Below, in pieces: positions 34,290 to 43,708 of a DNA stretch of 64,000 nt. Made by a program: the position numbers and the translations under genes. How positions within the stretch are numbered: position 1 is the stretch's first letter; each line of letters opens with the position of its first letter. The stretch is from contig BTPG01000001.1 in assembly GCA_036245525.1 (NCBI GenBank), positions 176,005,664-176,069,663 on the forward strand, read 5' to 3'. The DNA is from Semisulcospira habei. Lineage: Eukaryota; Mollusca; Gastropoda; Semisulcospiridae. Below the pieces are notes generated by a model, which saw only the letters and a program-made list of their open reading frames with translations, was not told the origin of the DNA and did no database searches.

Positions 34290-34656
34290 TTTAATTGATT
34301 GATTGTACATTGCTTAACGTCCCGACAGCAACAAGGCTTTCTCAGGACGTGCCTGCACTGCTTGTGAAAAAAAACTAAACAGAACATTGAATGTATGTCG
34401 CCAGCCGGTCAAATACATTAAATAAACCTAACACATGGGCCTAAATAAAGCTAAGACCATTTAGCAACACACATCCAATATCAAGAGCTACAGGCAATGC
34501 AGACAGTAGGGAGAGTGGACAAAGGGTAGACAGAAACACATGCCCCAGAATAGAGAGATAAACCCACCCTGTGGGGCTGACCAGGGTGACCCTGGGAACT
34601 AAAAAATACCTAACCCCACCCAAGTCCCCCAGGGCAGACCCGTGTGGGGTAGAAGG

Positions 34657-34694
<38 letters not shown>

Positions 34695-34999
34695 CAACTA
34701 AACAGAACATTGAATGTATGTCGCCAGCCAGTCAAACACATTAAATAAACCTAACACATGGGGCCTAAATAAAGCTAAGACCATTTAGCAACACACATCC
34801 AATATCAAGAGCTACAGGCAGTGCAGACAGTAGGGAGAGTTTAAAAAAGGCAAATACAGGTGAATGGACCTCGGGTAGACAGAAACACATGCCCCAGAAT
34901 AGAGAGAAAACCCCACCCTGTGGGGCTGACCAGGGCGACCCTGGGAACTAAAAAATACCTAACCCCACCCAAGTCCCCCAGGGCAGACCCGGGTGGGGT
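34290..34999 (-). mobile_element. SINE-like element, composite dimer (units 5 and 6)
   Basis: TSD CTGGACAAAGG at 34,279-34,289 and 35,000-35,010. It contains one full unit (34,290-34,650), a poly(A) run (34,657-34,692) and a second unit lacking the (ATTG)n end. A single outer TSD pair shows that the dimer inserted as one event. Confidence 0.8.
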
Positions 35000-35010
35000 C
35001 TGGACAAAGG

Positions 35011-36085
35011 GAAATAACGAATCTGGAAACAAAGGCTAGTTAAAATATCAATGCTGTCACCCAGCCCCCTACCCCCACACCCCACCCCACCCTACAAAGC
35101 CCCACACACCCACACCCCACCCAGCCACCCACCTCGCACACACAAACACACACAAACATATCAGGCCAAATTATTTCGTTCTGTGTCAATGCTTCAAAAG
35201 TGGGTTATTAGGGCACTAGAACAAATTTTAAATATGGAGCGTTCACCAAATATGGAACAAACCTTGAATATAGGTTTTTCTCCAAATATAGAGCACCAGG
35301 TCATTCCTAAATAAATAGGTCTCGCCAAGTGAGTAGTAGTTTGGAGAAAAAGAATTTTGTTTTCTGTTTCTTCGTCTGACAAAGTGTGGAGAAAATTTTG
35401 TTGTTTCCACTCCAAGCACATCACATCAGCACATCGTGAGTGTTATTTAACAGGCGCAGACCAACCTGTGATGCATTTGAAATTGAAAGACAAAACCCAT
35501 TTTATGTTTGCAGCCACAAGAACACATGAAAAACACCCCCTGGCAATAGGCTCATCCATCAGGCCTATTCAAACGGTCTGGCCCATTCAAAAGGGGTGTT
35601 TTAAAATACCCCTTTCACGTCCACAGATGTATGGACAGATTTTGCACTATAGACCTTTCTTTCCAGGGTGCTATGTGCACACACCCTTATTGTGTAATAA
35701 AAAAAATATTCTATTACACTACCGGGCAATCTGAGTGGGAAGTAAACTTAGGAAGTTACTGTTGATGTGACTTTCTAGAATAACATGATTTTACTTGCCA
35801 ACTAACTTCAAAGATACCTACAACTTTCAAGTAACTTTAAAGTTAGTGTCATAAGTTCTTTTAAGTGACTTAAAACAAGTTCTTACAAGAACCTAAACAT
35901 AAGAATTTGTAAGTTCTTGACCCTAGTCAATAAGACACTCGGACAGATTTCTCAAGTTACAAGGTCAACAAGAAAACTTTTTTTCTCAATAGTAGTCTGG
36001 TGGTGGGGCAGATGGTGTTAGATGGGCAGACGTGAAAGGCATGACATCTCTTTGTGAAGAGTATGACAAAATTAATGGATTACCA
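35011..36085. other. Polinton left interior, no gene seen
   Basis: C-rich/CA-rich at 35,060-35,160. Repeated AAATATGGA/AAATATAGA words at 35,230-35,300. Short AAGTTAC/AAGTTCTT repeats at 35,745-35,925. No supportable coding region. Confidence 0.5.
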
Positions 36086-36095
36086 AAACTGATCT

Positions 36096-36730
36096 TTACT
36101 TGCTTGTAAGTTCTCGAACTTTTTTCATAGTTTCTTCTACGCCTATCTTTTTTCCTTGTTCTAAAAAAGATTTCTTTAGCTCTTCAACATTTACAGCCTG
36201 ACTACGCATCTTATTCTGTATTTCAGACTTTTGTTGTTTATAGTTGGCCAAATCATCCTGGACTCTTTTAAATTCGTTATCGTCAATTTCATTATCTTCC
36301 AAAGATTTACTAATAATAAGTTCATACTCGTCAGCTTAGCTGCTGCGAGCGTACTTAATGCTTCATGCTTCTGCAACTTAGTATAAAATTTTTTGTTAAG
36401 GGCTTCCATACCAAAGCATGCCAGGCTTGTGGCAAGGCCAACAGCTTCAACAGCAATTCCTACGACACTTCCCACCCCCGTTGCAAACAGAGTTATACCT
36501 CCTACAGATAATCCGGCCGAAACCACCCCCATGGCCATTGATGTGTTGTGTACAGAATTGAAAACCGTATTGTAACGGCGTTTACACCTCGAGTATTTTG
36601 CTTGTTCTTCTTCCAAATACTTCAACGCTTCTGTAATATTCATTAAACGGAATGAATCTGCCTTTAATGTTTTATCACGCTCAATAGGCTTAAGCTGCTC
36701 AGGTGGTATTTGTGGATACAAGTTCACCAT
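36096..36730 (-). pseudogene. Polinton membrane/coiled-coil protein, one frameshift
   Basis: It starts at 36,730 (MVNLYPQIPPEQLKPIERDK), preceded by TCATAAAAA. An N-terminal helical segment is followed by a Gly/Ala/Val-rich membrane-like stretch (GVVSAGLSVGGITLFATGVG onward), then a charged coiled-coil. The frame changes near 36,338. The rest, to 36,096, reads on in the second frame (SLEDNEIDDNEFKRVQDDLA). Function unknown. Proteins with a glycine-rich hydrophobic core and coiled-coil are usual minor virion candidates in Polintons. It is the leftmost gene of a minus-strand cluster. Confidence 0.6.
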
Positions 36731-36750
36731 TTTTTATGACAAATATTTTT

Positions 36751-37629
36751 TTAATCAGCAATTACATTTTGCAACTCTTCAAAAGTATACAATTTGCTGG
36801 CATAATAAAATGCAACAAGATCAATGTGTTCAAGGTTTATGTAAGTTAGACGAACAAAAGTTGTTTTGTCAACCACCACCTTGACAGCGGGAATACTGCT
36901 TGAAACATTAATAACATCATTATTTTTTGTAATAGCAATAAAGACCTTTGATGATTCTGTTACTGTTTCATTCCATGTAAGTTTAATTCCTTGTGCTATA
37001 TTTGCCTCTTTTGCAGAAGCAACAGATTTCATGATAATTTCAAATACTATTGTCACTTCTCTAGCCACGACTAAGCTTGCTGGCATAAACACAACAGTGG
37101 TATCTGATCTACCCTTTCTAGTTGTAAGAAGATATCTCCGTCTCTCATAATTTTCAACTTTCAGTTTTTCTCTGCTATTGTTGTCTAGGGCAAAACTTGG
37201 AACAAGGCTTACAATAAGCGGCCCAGAATTAACAACCTTCCTAAACACGAAGGCGCCTTCATCATCAGTGTATACATAAGGACTAATAAATTCAATCTTT
37301 ATGTCCCAGTCAATTGTGGGTGGTGGTGCCGGTACAGGTGAAACAACCCACTTACTACCCACATGTATTAAGTTGTAAGGCGCATTATTTACAGGTGGAG
37401 TAGGTACAGTAACATCACGAAGCTGACCAAGTTTAGGAATCTGTTTTTCACCATCTTTCATGTCAACAATTACTTTCCTCTTGTACATGCCATTTGAATC
37501 AAGTTCAAAACCATATATTTCTCCAATTTCCCCTTCCTTCTCAAAATCCTGTACGTCAGCCAAATCTTTCAACTCTGTTACTGAACATGCAACTGGTATG
37601 ATTCTAGGCTTTGGACCAAGACCACTCAT
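36751..37629 (-). CDS. Polinton conserved protein, unknown function (292 aa)
   Basis: ATG at 37,629 (MSGLGPKPRIIP), directly preceded by TTTATAAAA. An upstream in-frame extension lacks ATG. It is acidic at the N-terminus, with a proline-rich linker (SPVPAPPPTIDWD) near residue 120, then strand-rich sequence (VTIVFEIIMKSV, VKVVVDKTTFVRL). No family recognised. A structural or fibre-like role is possible from the beta-rich look and from its place next to the penton-like gene, but that is inference. The frame is intact. Confidence 0.6.
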   Translation of the reverse strand: MSGLGPKPRIIPVACSVTELKDLADVQDFEKEGEIGEIYGFELDSNGMYKRKVIVDMKDGEKQIPKLGQLRDVTVPTPPVNNAPYNLIHVGSKWVVSPVPAPPPTIDWDIKIEFISPYVYTDDEGAFVFRKVVNSGPLIVSLVPSFALDNNSREKLKVENYERRRYLLTTRKGRSDTTVVFMPASLVVAREVTIVFEIIMKSVASAKEANIAQGIKLTWNETVTESSKVFIAITKNNDVINVSSSIPAVKVVVDKTTFVRLTYINLEHIDLVAFYYASKLYTFEELQNVIAD

Positions 37630-37649
37630 TTTTATAAACAAAAATAAAA

Positions 37650-38366
37650 TTATTTAACTTCCAACACAACACTAAAATCATGCATAAGAACTGGTTTGTC
37701 ATCCTGATTAGTTACAGATATACTCAGTGACTCAAAGAAACTAGAACCTAATTTTTTAAACTGAGAATTAGGAAATCTAGCAACCACACTTTCACAATAT
37801 GGGGCAGTTCCAGTCGGCAAGCATCTTAACAAAGTTGAAGGCTTTCCATTGTGTACATTTTCAGTAGTGTTCAGTTCTTTCAAATGAACATTTAGCACTG
37901 TGTGTACTGACAAATGAACAGGATATCTGCCAGTTATTCTTGGTTTTTTTGGTGATAGTAGACTACCAACTGATTGTGACCAATCTTCATCTGGATGTGT
38001 TATTTTTTTACCTAAAAATCCAAGTAATAATAAAAGACTAATTGATAAAGAAAACTGACCACTTTTCGGAAATTCAATTGTAACAAGTAAATTAGCTGGG
38101 TTTAAAGTTGCTTTAATTTTAAATTCATTTTGAAGCCATTCAGCTAAAGTACAAAAGTCATAATACCCAGCTCGTAAAGTATCACCCTTCTCAATACCAT
38201 CAAGAGTTCCACTTACAGAATAATTTTCATCATCCGTTACATTAAACCACTTTACTGTATAAAACATTTCATGGATAGCCACAGCCTTGTTACCATCTCG
38301 ATTATCGATTCCATTAGTTAGCCACACTGGTTTGCTCGTGTCAAGATTTGTTAAGGTTATAAACAT
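37650..38366 (-). CDS. Minor capsid (penton-like) protein of the Polinton
   Basis: ATG at 38,366 (MFITLTNLDTSKPVWLTNG), 238 codons. Ends LSISVTNQDDKPVLMHDFSV, the C-terminal strand pattern usual for the single jelly-roll penton protein of Polintons/adintoviruses (ISI.I.D..G.PV.....V.L). It would occupy the five-fold vertices of the capsid. A hydrophobic stretch SLSISLLLLLGFLGKK lies mid-protein. The gene is divergent from the 38,393 gene with only 26 bp between the start codons, so both must share one very short promoter region. Assignment rests on length, C-terminal pattern and context. Confidence 0.6.
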   Translation of the reverse strand: MFITLTNLDTSKPVWLTNGIDNRDGNKAVAIHEMFYTVKWFNVTDDENYSVSGTLDGIEKGDTLRAGYYDFCTLAEWLQNEFKIKATLNPANLLVTIEFPKSGQFSLSISLLLLLGFLGKKITHPDEDWSQSVGSLLSPKKPRITGRYPVHLSVHTVLNVHLKELNTTENVHNGKPSTLLRCLPTGTAPYCESVVARFPNSQFKKLGSSFFESLSISVTNQDDKPVLMHDFSVVLEVK

Positions 38367-38392
38367 TTTTATTATCACATAAAAAAAGCACA

Positions 38393-39676
38393 ATGGAATT
38401 TAAATCACCAACAATTGCCATTGTAAACGCGTTTCAATTTAACGTGGATGCCAAGTATAATGTTGCACCAACTTATGACCAGAAAATAATTCAACTAAAT
38501 CAGCTTGATATAGCTTTGTCTGAAGGAGATTTATTTCAAGTGAAAGTGCCAAATCCTTATGAGCATTACCTAAACCCTCCAATTACAGATGACTCAACTG
38601 CAAGAAAGTGGTCTTCAAGCCCACTACAGATGTTTCAAAACCAACTTAACTTTGCTATACTATGCTCAACTACAGGCTGTGGCGTTTCTTTTACAGACCA
38701 TTTGAATCACCCAAACAAACTGATTAAGTCTGTCTATCGTTTTCATGTTTATTACCAGCTTAGAAGAATACTGTCAGAACTGCATACACCATTACCCACT
38801 GAATCCAGTTTCAACAGGTTTAACAATCCCATGGATTTGAAAGCATTTGAACGGATCTGTAATGAATTTAACATCAGCACTAAGTATGACTTTACACAAA
38901 AACTTGATGATCACAAAGGCATGGGAACATTGTATTATGCTATGAGTCACAGACAATACCCTCAAGATTACTGGCCTCCCTACTCTTCATTCTCATCAAA
39001 ATCTGAAGTGTGGTTAGGCTCAATAGAACAGAAACAGTCTAATGCCTGGACCACATTTGTCTTAGATAAATCTGACGGGTTTACTCAAGCAGGAGTCGAG
39101 CGCGTAAATGAGTCAATCAGAACATATGTCTGGTGTTTACTAGGAGCACAATCACTAACAAAATCGAATATTTTAAACGGGAGTGGTAAATTTGAAGCAC
39201 AAAAACAGTTTCTTGCTAATCTAGAAGATTCAATCAACTCAACAGTTGATCTTCCATCAAGCATACAACGTTACCAAGACGTTCTCAGATATGCTAGATC
39301 AAAAGTTGACTTTGTAGTTGGTATTGGGTTATACATGCTACCATCTGACCTTCAACTCCAAATGGGGACAATAACAAATTATAATAATGAAATCATTGTC
39401 GCTGGTCGTGATCAGAAATTAGGACTCAACCAATCAGTAAACACACATTTACAGTCAATAATAATGCCAGCACCAGTAACATCACCACCCGTACAGGCAG
39501 CCCTGGTAACACCAGTAATGTCAATAACAGCCCCAGCCCCGGCACCCACACCTGTACTGGCACCATCACCATCACCAGCACCAGCACCGTCATCAAACAC
39601 ACATGAGTCAGAGAGAACTGCATTGGTAATAGGTCTCACTGGATTAGGGGTATTACTTCTTTACCTGTTTCATTAA
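38393..39676 (+). CDS. Polinton conserved protein with Pro/Ala-rich stalk and C-terminal membrane anchor
   Basis: 427 codons (MEFKSPTIAIVNAFQFNVDA). Residues 1-340 are mixed helix/strand and include FAILCSTTGCGVSFTDHL and KSVYRFHVYYQLRRILSEL. Residues about 350-400 are a low-complexity Pro/Ala/Ser linker (APAPAPTPVLAPSPSPAPAP). Residues 408-426 are a single transmembrane helix (ALVIGLTGLGVLLLYLF). A similar large protein occurs in many invertebrate Polintons, but its role is not established. The layout suggests a tail-anchored or surface stalk protein. Its last 24 bp overlap the converging 39,653-40,870 gene. Confidence 0.6.
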   Translation: MEFKSPTIAIVNAFQFNVDAKYNVAPTYDQKIIQLNQLDIALSEGDLFQVKVPNPYEHYLNPPITDDSTARKWSSSPLQMFQNQLNFAILCSTTGCGVSFTDHLNHPNKLIKSVYRFHVYYQLRRILSELHTPLPTESSFNRFNNPMDLKAFERICNEFNISTKYDFTQKLDDHKGMGTLYYAMSHRQYPQDYWPPYSSFSSKSEVWLGSIEQKQSNAWTTFVLDKSDGFTQAGVERVNESIRTYVWCLLGAQSLTKSNILNGSGKFEAQKQFLANLEDSINSTVDLPSSIQRYQDVLRYARSKVDFVVGIGLYMLPSDLQLQMGTITNYNNEIIVAGRDQKLGLNQSVNTHLQSIIMPAPVTSPPVQAALVTPVMSITAPAPAPTPVLAPSPSPAPAPSSNTHESERTALVIGLTGLGVLLLYLFH

Positions 39677-40870
39677 ATAACCCACCATTAACCCTCCTAC
39701 TGTAACCAGAAAGATCCACACATGCTCTGCCATAAACCCCACTGCCTTCGCTGCAGTACTAATCAACCAACTGACAACAGTGCCTATAATGCCAGGCAAC
39801 GCGTCTACTGCTTTCAGAGCCAATTTCTTAAGCAAGTCTGATATGTGAGACAGTTTTTTCTTTACCCACGACTGTAAGTCTTTTGGATCTGTGGGGACTG
39901 GGGTTGGTGGTGCTGGAGGTGGAGAACCACCCCCGGAGACAGCCAACACAACTGTACTGATAATAAACCCCAGAGCTGTAATTAAACTGGCAATTGTGAT
40001 ACCCTGTTCTCTGAAAAGTGTTTTTAGTCTCTCAGCCAGAGTAGTGTCTTCGTGAAGTATTTTCTGAATAGTTTCTCTAATCCTGTTGACCTGTGATTTC
40101 AGTTTTTGTCTCCCAATACTAATCGCTTCTAACCTTCCTGATCTTTCTATCTGCAAATCATTTAATCTGTGTTGAATTCTTTCTTTCATTTCTGTGTCAA
40201 GATTTCCATTGTCTGCTGTAGCCAGTTTCTCTTTTTCTCGTTCTATGTGTTTGTCAAGCTCACCTAGTTTGGCTAAATTATTTACCATCTCACCTCTTAT
40301 TGTCTGCAGTGATTTATCCAAACCCATAATCTCCCTCATTGACAAAGGTGGATCATCTATTGTTTTCAAAGCGTCATTTATTTGTCCTTCAGTAAATGAG
40401 GTTTCTTGTATCACTGTGTTTGCTATTTCTGGTAGGCTTGTTATTGGTGCCATTTCAATCTCTTGCCCCGTTGGCAACTTTGTTTGCGTGTCGTGAAGCA
40501 CACTAACAAGTCTTGGGGGAACAGGAGACCCACCAATACCAAGGTATCTTGCCAACCCAGAGTTACCACCGACTTCACCTTTAATTGTACTTAAAGCTCT
40601 AAACTTAGAAGGATTATTTTTATGTGTTAGATTTATTTTCCCTCTGTCTGTATTTACAAATAAGTGTCCTTTATCATATTCAAACTGATTAGGATCTATT
40701 ACATCTGGGTGGACACCAACACTGTCATAAAATGAGTTTACTTTGTCTTTTAACAGTTCATGATGCATACTAGAACTAGTTACCATTCCAGTCATATCTG
40801 TTGCACCAGTATCATAGTCATTCATGTCATCCATTTCAAAATCTTCATGATTAAATCCTCCCGCTGCCAT
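39653..40870 (-). CDS. Polinton conserved virion-associated membrane protein (405 aa)
   Basis: MAAGGFNHEDFEMDDMNDYD; acidic N-terminus, a long coiled-coil (about residues 205-285), then LFREQGITIASLITALGFII-type hydrophobic helix, a Pro-rich loop (GGGSPPPAPPTPVPTDPKD), an amphipathic helix (WVKKKLSHISDLLKKLALKA) and two further hydrophobic helices (LPGIIGTVVSWLIS; VWIFLVTVGGLMVGYL). This order is shared by a conserved Polinton protein of unknown function in many animals. Membrane interaction during virion entry or assembly is a possible role, inferred only from the hydrophobic and amphipathic helices. Intact. Confidence 0.65.
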   Translation of the reverse strand: MAAGGFNHEDFEMDDMNDYDTGATDMTGMVTSSSMHHELLKDKVNSFYDSVGVHPDVIDPNQFEYDKGHLFVNTDRGKINLTHKNNPSKFRALSTIKGEVGGNSGLARYLGIGGSPVPPRLVSVLHDTQTKLPTGQEIEMAPITSLPEIANTVIQETSFTEGQINDALKTIDDPPLSMREIMGLDKSLQTIRGEMVNNLAKLGELDKHIEREKEKLATADNGNLDTEMKERIQHRLNDLQIERSGRLEAISIGRQKLKSQVNRIRETIQKILHEDTTLAERLKTLFREQGITIASLITALGFIISTVVLAVSGGGSPPPAPPTPVPTDPKDLQSWVKKKLSHISDLLKKLALKAVDALPGIIGTVVSWLISTAAKAVGFMAEHVWIFLVTVGGLMVGYLMKQVKK

Positions 40871-40910
40871 TGTTTTATTAATTTATTATTTTTTATTGTG
40901 CATAATAAAA

Positions 40911-42194
40911 ATGACACAGTCTTACGGATCAAAGTTAGACCCATTTAGAAAACTACGTGAGCCCCTGGGTGTTAAGGGCATTCGACAAACAATAGTCATC
41001 ACAAACAATCCAAGTACCATAGACCAGAACCAAACACTTACAGTCAAGTTTCCAAACCTAGGTCCCAGTGACGTTATTGTTCCTGGCACTGCACGCCTAG
41101 CATTTAATATTGAACTTTCATCAGACGCAGACGTGAACAGAACACTAGTTAACAATCTTGGCAGAGCAATTGTTAGAACTATTAAAGTAAAACTTGAAGG
41201 ACAGGAAGTGTTTAGTCTTGATGACTCAGATGTATTCTACTGTTACAAAGACCTTTGGCTAACAAGAGAAGAACGAGAAGACCGTATTTACCAAGGCATA
41301 CAGCCAGATAATGTTGGTAAACTTTGAATCGACGCCGGAGATAAAGTAACTAATACAGCCATGGATGTTATAATAGCCGAAACATATGGATCCAGATTCT
41401 ACATTCCACTTGAGTTTGAAATCCTAACAGCTCATCTGCCTTATTATCAAGGAGCACTGAATGACCGTCTGAGTTTTGAACTAACCTTCAATGACTACTC
41501 CAAAGTTATTAAATCATCTGATCTTAGTGCAACATATAAGATCTCTAACATTTCCTTGGAATATGAAATTGTCACACACACTGAACTAGCCAGACTCATA
41601 CAAAATCAGTATCAGTCAAGACTACCAATTTATTATGACAGGGTGATTAGACATAGTTTAATACCCAAAGACAAAAGCGACCCAATGTGGAACATAAACT
41701 TAAACACACCTGCTATGTCACTGAAAGGTATTCTTATGTTGTTTGTTGAACCAGCAGATCCATATAAACGGGATTCAGAAAAATTCTACAATCCTAAGAT
41801 TACACATTTGTCCTGCACAATCGAAGGCCGTCCTAATCAAGTGTACGCTTCTGGAATGTTACCTTATCAACACTACGATGAGATCACAAAGTATTTTGCG
41901 GGTGGAAGGATTAGAGATAAACCAGCAAACATTGCGTGCAAAGATCTACATCTGTATGACGTTAGGATCGGTCAATACCTGACAAACAAGTATGCACTGT
42001 GGTTAGACCTGCGTAGTACAGATGATGACTATCTTCATGGGTCAGGACGAACTGTTGAGAATGGTAGTGATGGGATTACAATTCAGATACAAAAGAAGGT
42101 TGAAACTGCTGCAGCCATAAATATATATTTGTACCTGATATATGACGCACAACTCAATATTGCAGAAAGCAGACTGAGTGGACACATATATTAA
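40911..42194 (+). pseudogene. Major capsid protein (double jelly-roll, hexon-like), one nonsense codon
   Basis: ATG at 40,911 preceded by ATAATAAAA. The N-terminal part has PLGVKGIRQTIVITNNPSTI and NLGPSDVIVPGTARLAFNI, the strongly conserved start of Polinton/adintovirus capsid proteins. Strand-rich sequence follows to the C-terminal AAAINIYLYLIYDAQLNI. An in-frame TGA at 41,325-41,327 (after QPDNVGKL) splits the 427-codon gene. The frame is the same on both sides (second part open from 41,328, first ATG 41,361). The product would form the pseudo-hexameric capsomers. The stop is one reason to call this Polinton copy inactive, unless it is read through or is a sequencing error. Confidence 0.85.
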
Positions 42195-42213
42195 AATTAT
42201 ATTGTGTATTAAA

Positions 42214-42825
42214 ATGAACCGTAGCTTAATGACACTCGATCCACACTGTGGTTTATTTTGTGGTGCCACAGGCTGTGGAAAAACTGAATTTGTTCTTAAT
42301 CTGTTACAAACAAGATACATATACCACTTTGAAAACATTGTAATATTTTGTCCAACAATCAAACACAACAAAGCTTATCACAACCGTTTATTCATTTGGA
42401 CTGACAGTAATATCTATTTAGTCGACCCTGAGAAAAAACTGAATGACTACCTGCTGTATTTTTACAAACAATTTGAAGGACAGCCAACGTTGTTCATAGT
42501 CGATGACTGTTCTGCAGAGAAAGACATTGTTAAGAAAAGAAACACACTGGCAGAACTTGCCTTTAGTGGCAGACATGCAAACATAAGTGTATGGATTCTC
42601 ACTCAGAAATATAATGCTGTACTGAAAGATTTTCGAGAACAGTTAAAGTTTATATGTTTGTTTTACTGTAAGGATCGTGACAGCTTTGAAGACTGTCTCA
42701 GAGAAAACGATGTCATCCCAAATAAGCATGAACGGGATGATGTAAAAAATAAACTGAAATCAACTAAGCATCTAAAGCTCATTTTAAAGACAGATCAGCC
42801 CACAGGGTATGGGTTAGTAAATTAA
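42214..42825 (+). CDS. FtsK/HerA-type genome-packaging ATPase
   Basis: ATG at 42,214 (MNRSLMTLDPHCGLFCG), 204 residues. Walker A GATGCGKT at about 42,262-42,285, Walker B LFIVDDC at about 42,490-42,510, and a downstream sensor-type VWILTQKYNAV. Length and motif spacing fit the A32-like packaging ATPases of Polintons, which pump DNA into the capsid. It lies 19 bp after the capsid gene in the same direction. The frame is intact. Confidence 0.9.
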   Translation: MNRSLMTLDPHCGLFCGATGCGKTEFVLNLLQTRYIYHFENIVIFCPTIKHNKAYHNRLFIWTDSNIYLVDPEKKLNDYLLYFYKQFEGQPTLFIVDDCSAEKDIVKKRNTLAELAFSGRHANISVWILTQKYNAVLKDFREQLKFICLFYCKDRDSFEDCLRENDVIPNKHERDDVKNKLKSTKHLKLILKTDQPTGYGLVN

Positions 42826-42851
42826 TTTATACTTTTAGTTTGTCTATAAAA

Positions 42852-43596
42852 ATGACAGACGGACAAAAGGTTGATTGTACATTGCTTAACGTCCCGACAG
42901 CAACAAGGCTTTCTCAGGACGTGCCTGCACTGCTTGTGAAAAAAAAACTATACAGAAAATTGAATGTATGTCGCCAGCCGGTCAAATACGTTAAATAAAC
43001 CTACAACATGGGGCCTAAATAAAGCTAAGACCATTTAGCAACACACATCCAATATCAAGAGCTACAGGCAGTGCAGACAGTTGGGAGAGTTTTAAATAGA
43101 CAAATACAGGTGAATGGACCAAAGGTAGACAGAAACACATGCCCCAGAATAGAAAGGAAACCCACCCTGTGGGGCTGACCAGGGTGACCCTGGGAACTAA
43201 AAAGTACCTAACCCCACCCAAGTCCCCCAGGGCAGACCCGGGTGGGGGGACGGACAAAAGGAGTAAAATTGGCCTATTGGTGAAATCATAGATATTACAT
43301 ATTGCTTTAAAGATGTTAAATATGTAAGCCAGCTTTATAATAAAGAGTCACCAGATAATTTATTTATGTTACCAACAACACTGTATATGTCTGGTAATAT
43401 AACTTTATGTGTTGATAATCCATTTATTAAAAAAATAACTGTTGATATTAATACACAATCATTTACTGTTAATGATTATTTCAGTAATTGGTTTGGCAAA
43501 GTGTGTAGTAATTTAGCAAAAGAGCTATATAAAATAAATTTATATTTTAACGTTGTTACATTTAATAAAATGGTATTGCACATACAAAACCAATAA
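42852..43596 (+). pseudogene. Small Polinton gene disrupted by a SINE-like insertion
   Basis: ATG at 42,852, directly after GTCTATAAAA, the same start context as other genes here. After six codons comes the SINE-like copy (42,871-43,248). Beyond it the open frame continues from about 43,266 to 43,596 (EIIDITYCFKDVKYVSQLYN, then SGNITLCVDNPFIKKI). A TAA lies just after the second TSD copy at 43,264. The ancestral gene would have about 120 codons. Function unknown. Confidence 0.5.
42871..43248 (-). mobile_element. SINE-like element, copy 7 (in small Polinton gene)
   Basis: TSD GACGGACAAAAGG at 42,858-42,870 and 43,249-43,261. Confidence 0.85.
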
Positions 43597-43708
43597 TGAT
43601 GATTGAGTCAGTGTGTAAACAAATCTGTTTTTTAGGAGTTACAGTCAATAAAGTGCCATTTTCATTATATAATTTTCTATTTATTTTTTTGTTGGACAAA
43701 TAAAAAAG

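Noticed and set aside
35357..35734. 125-codon open frame in the left part of the Polinton, tested as the missing protease
   Set aside because: No His/Asp/Cys protease pattern, no membrane or coiled-coil character, surrounded by decayed repeats.
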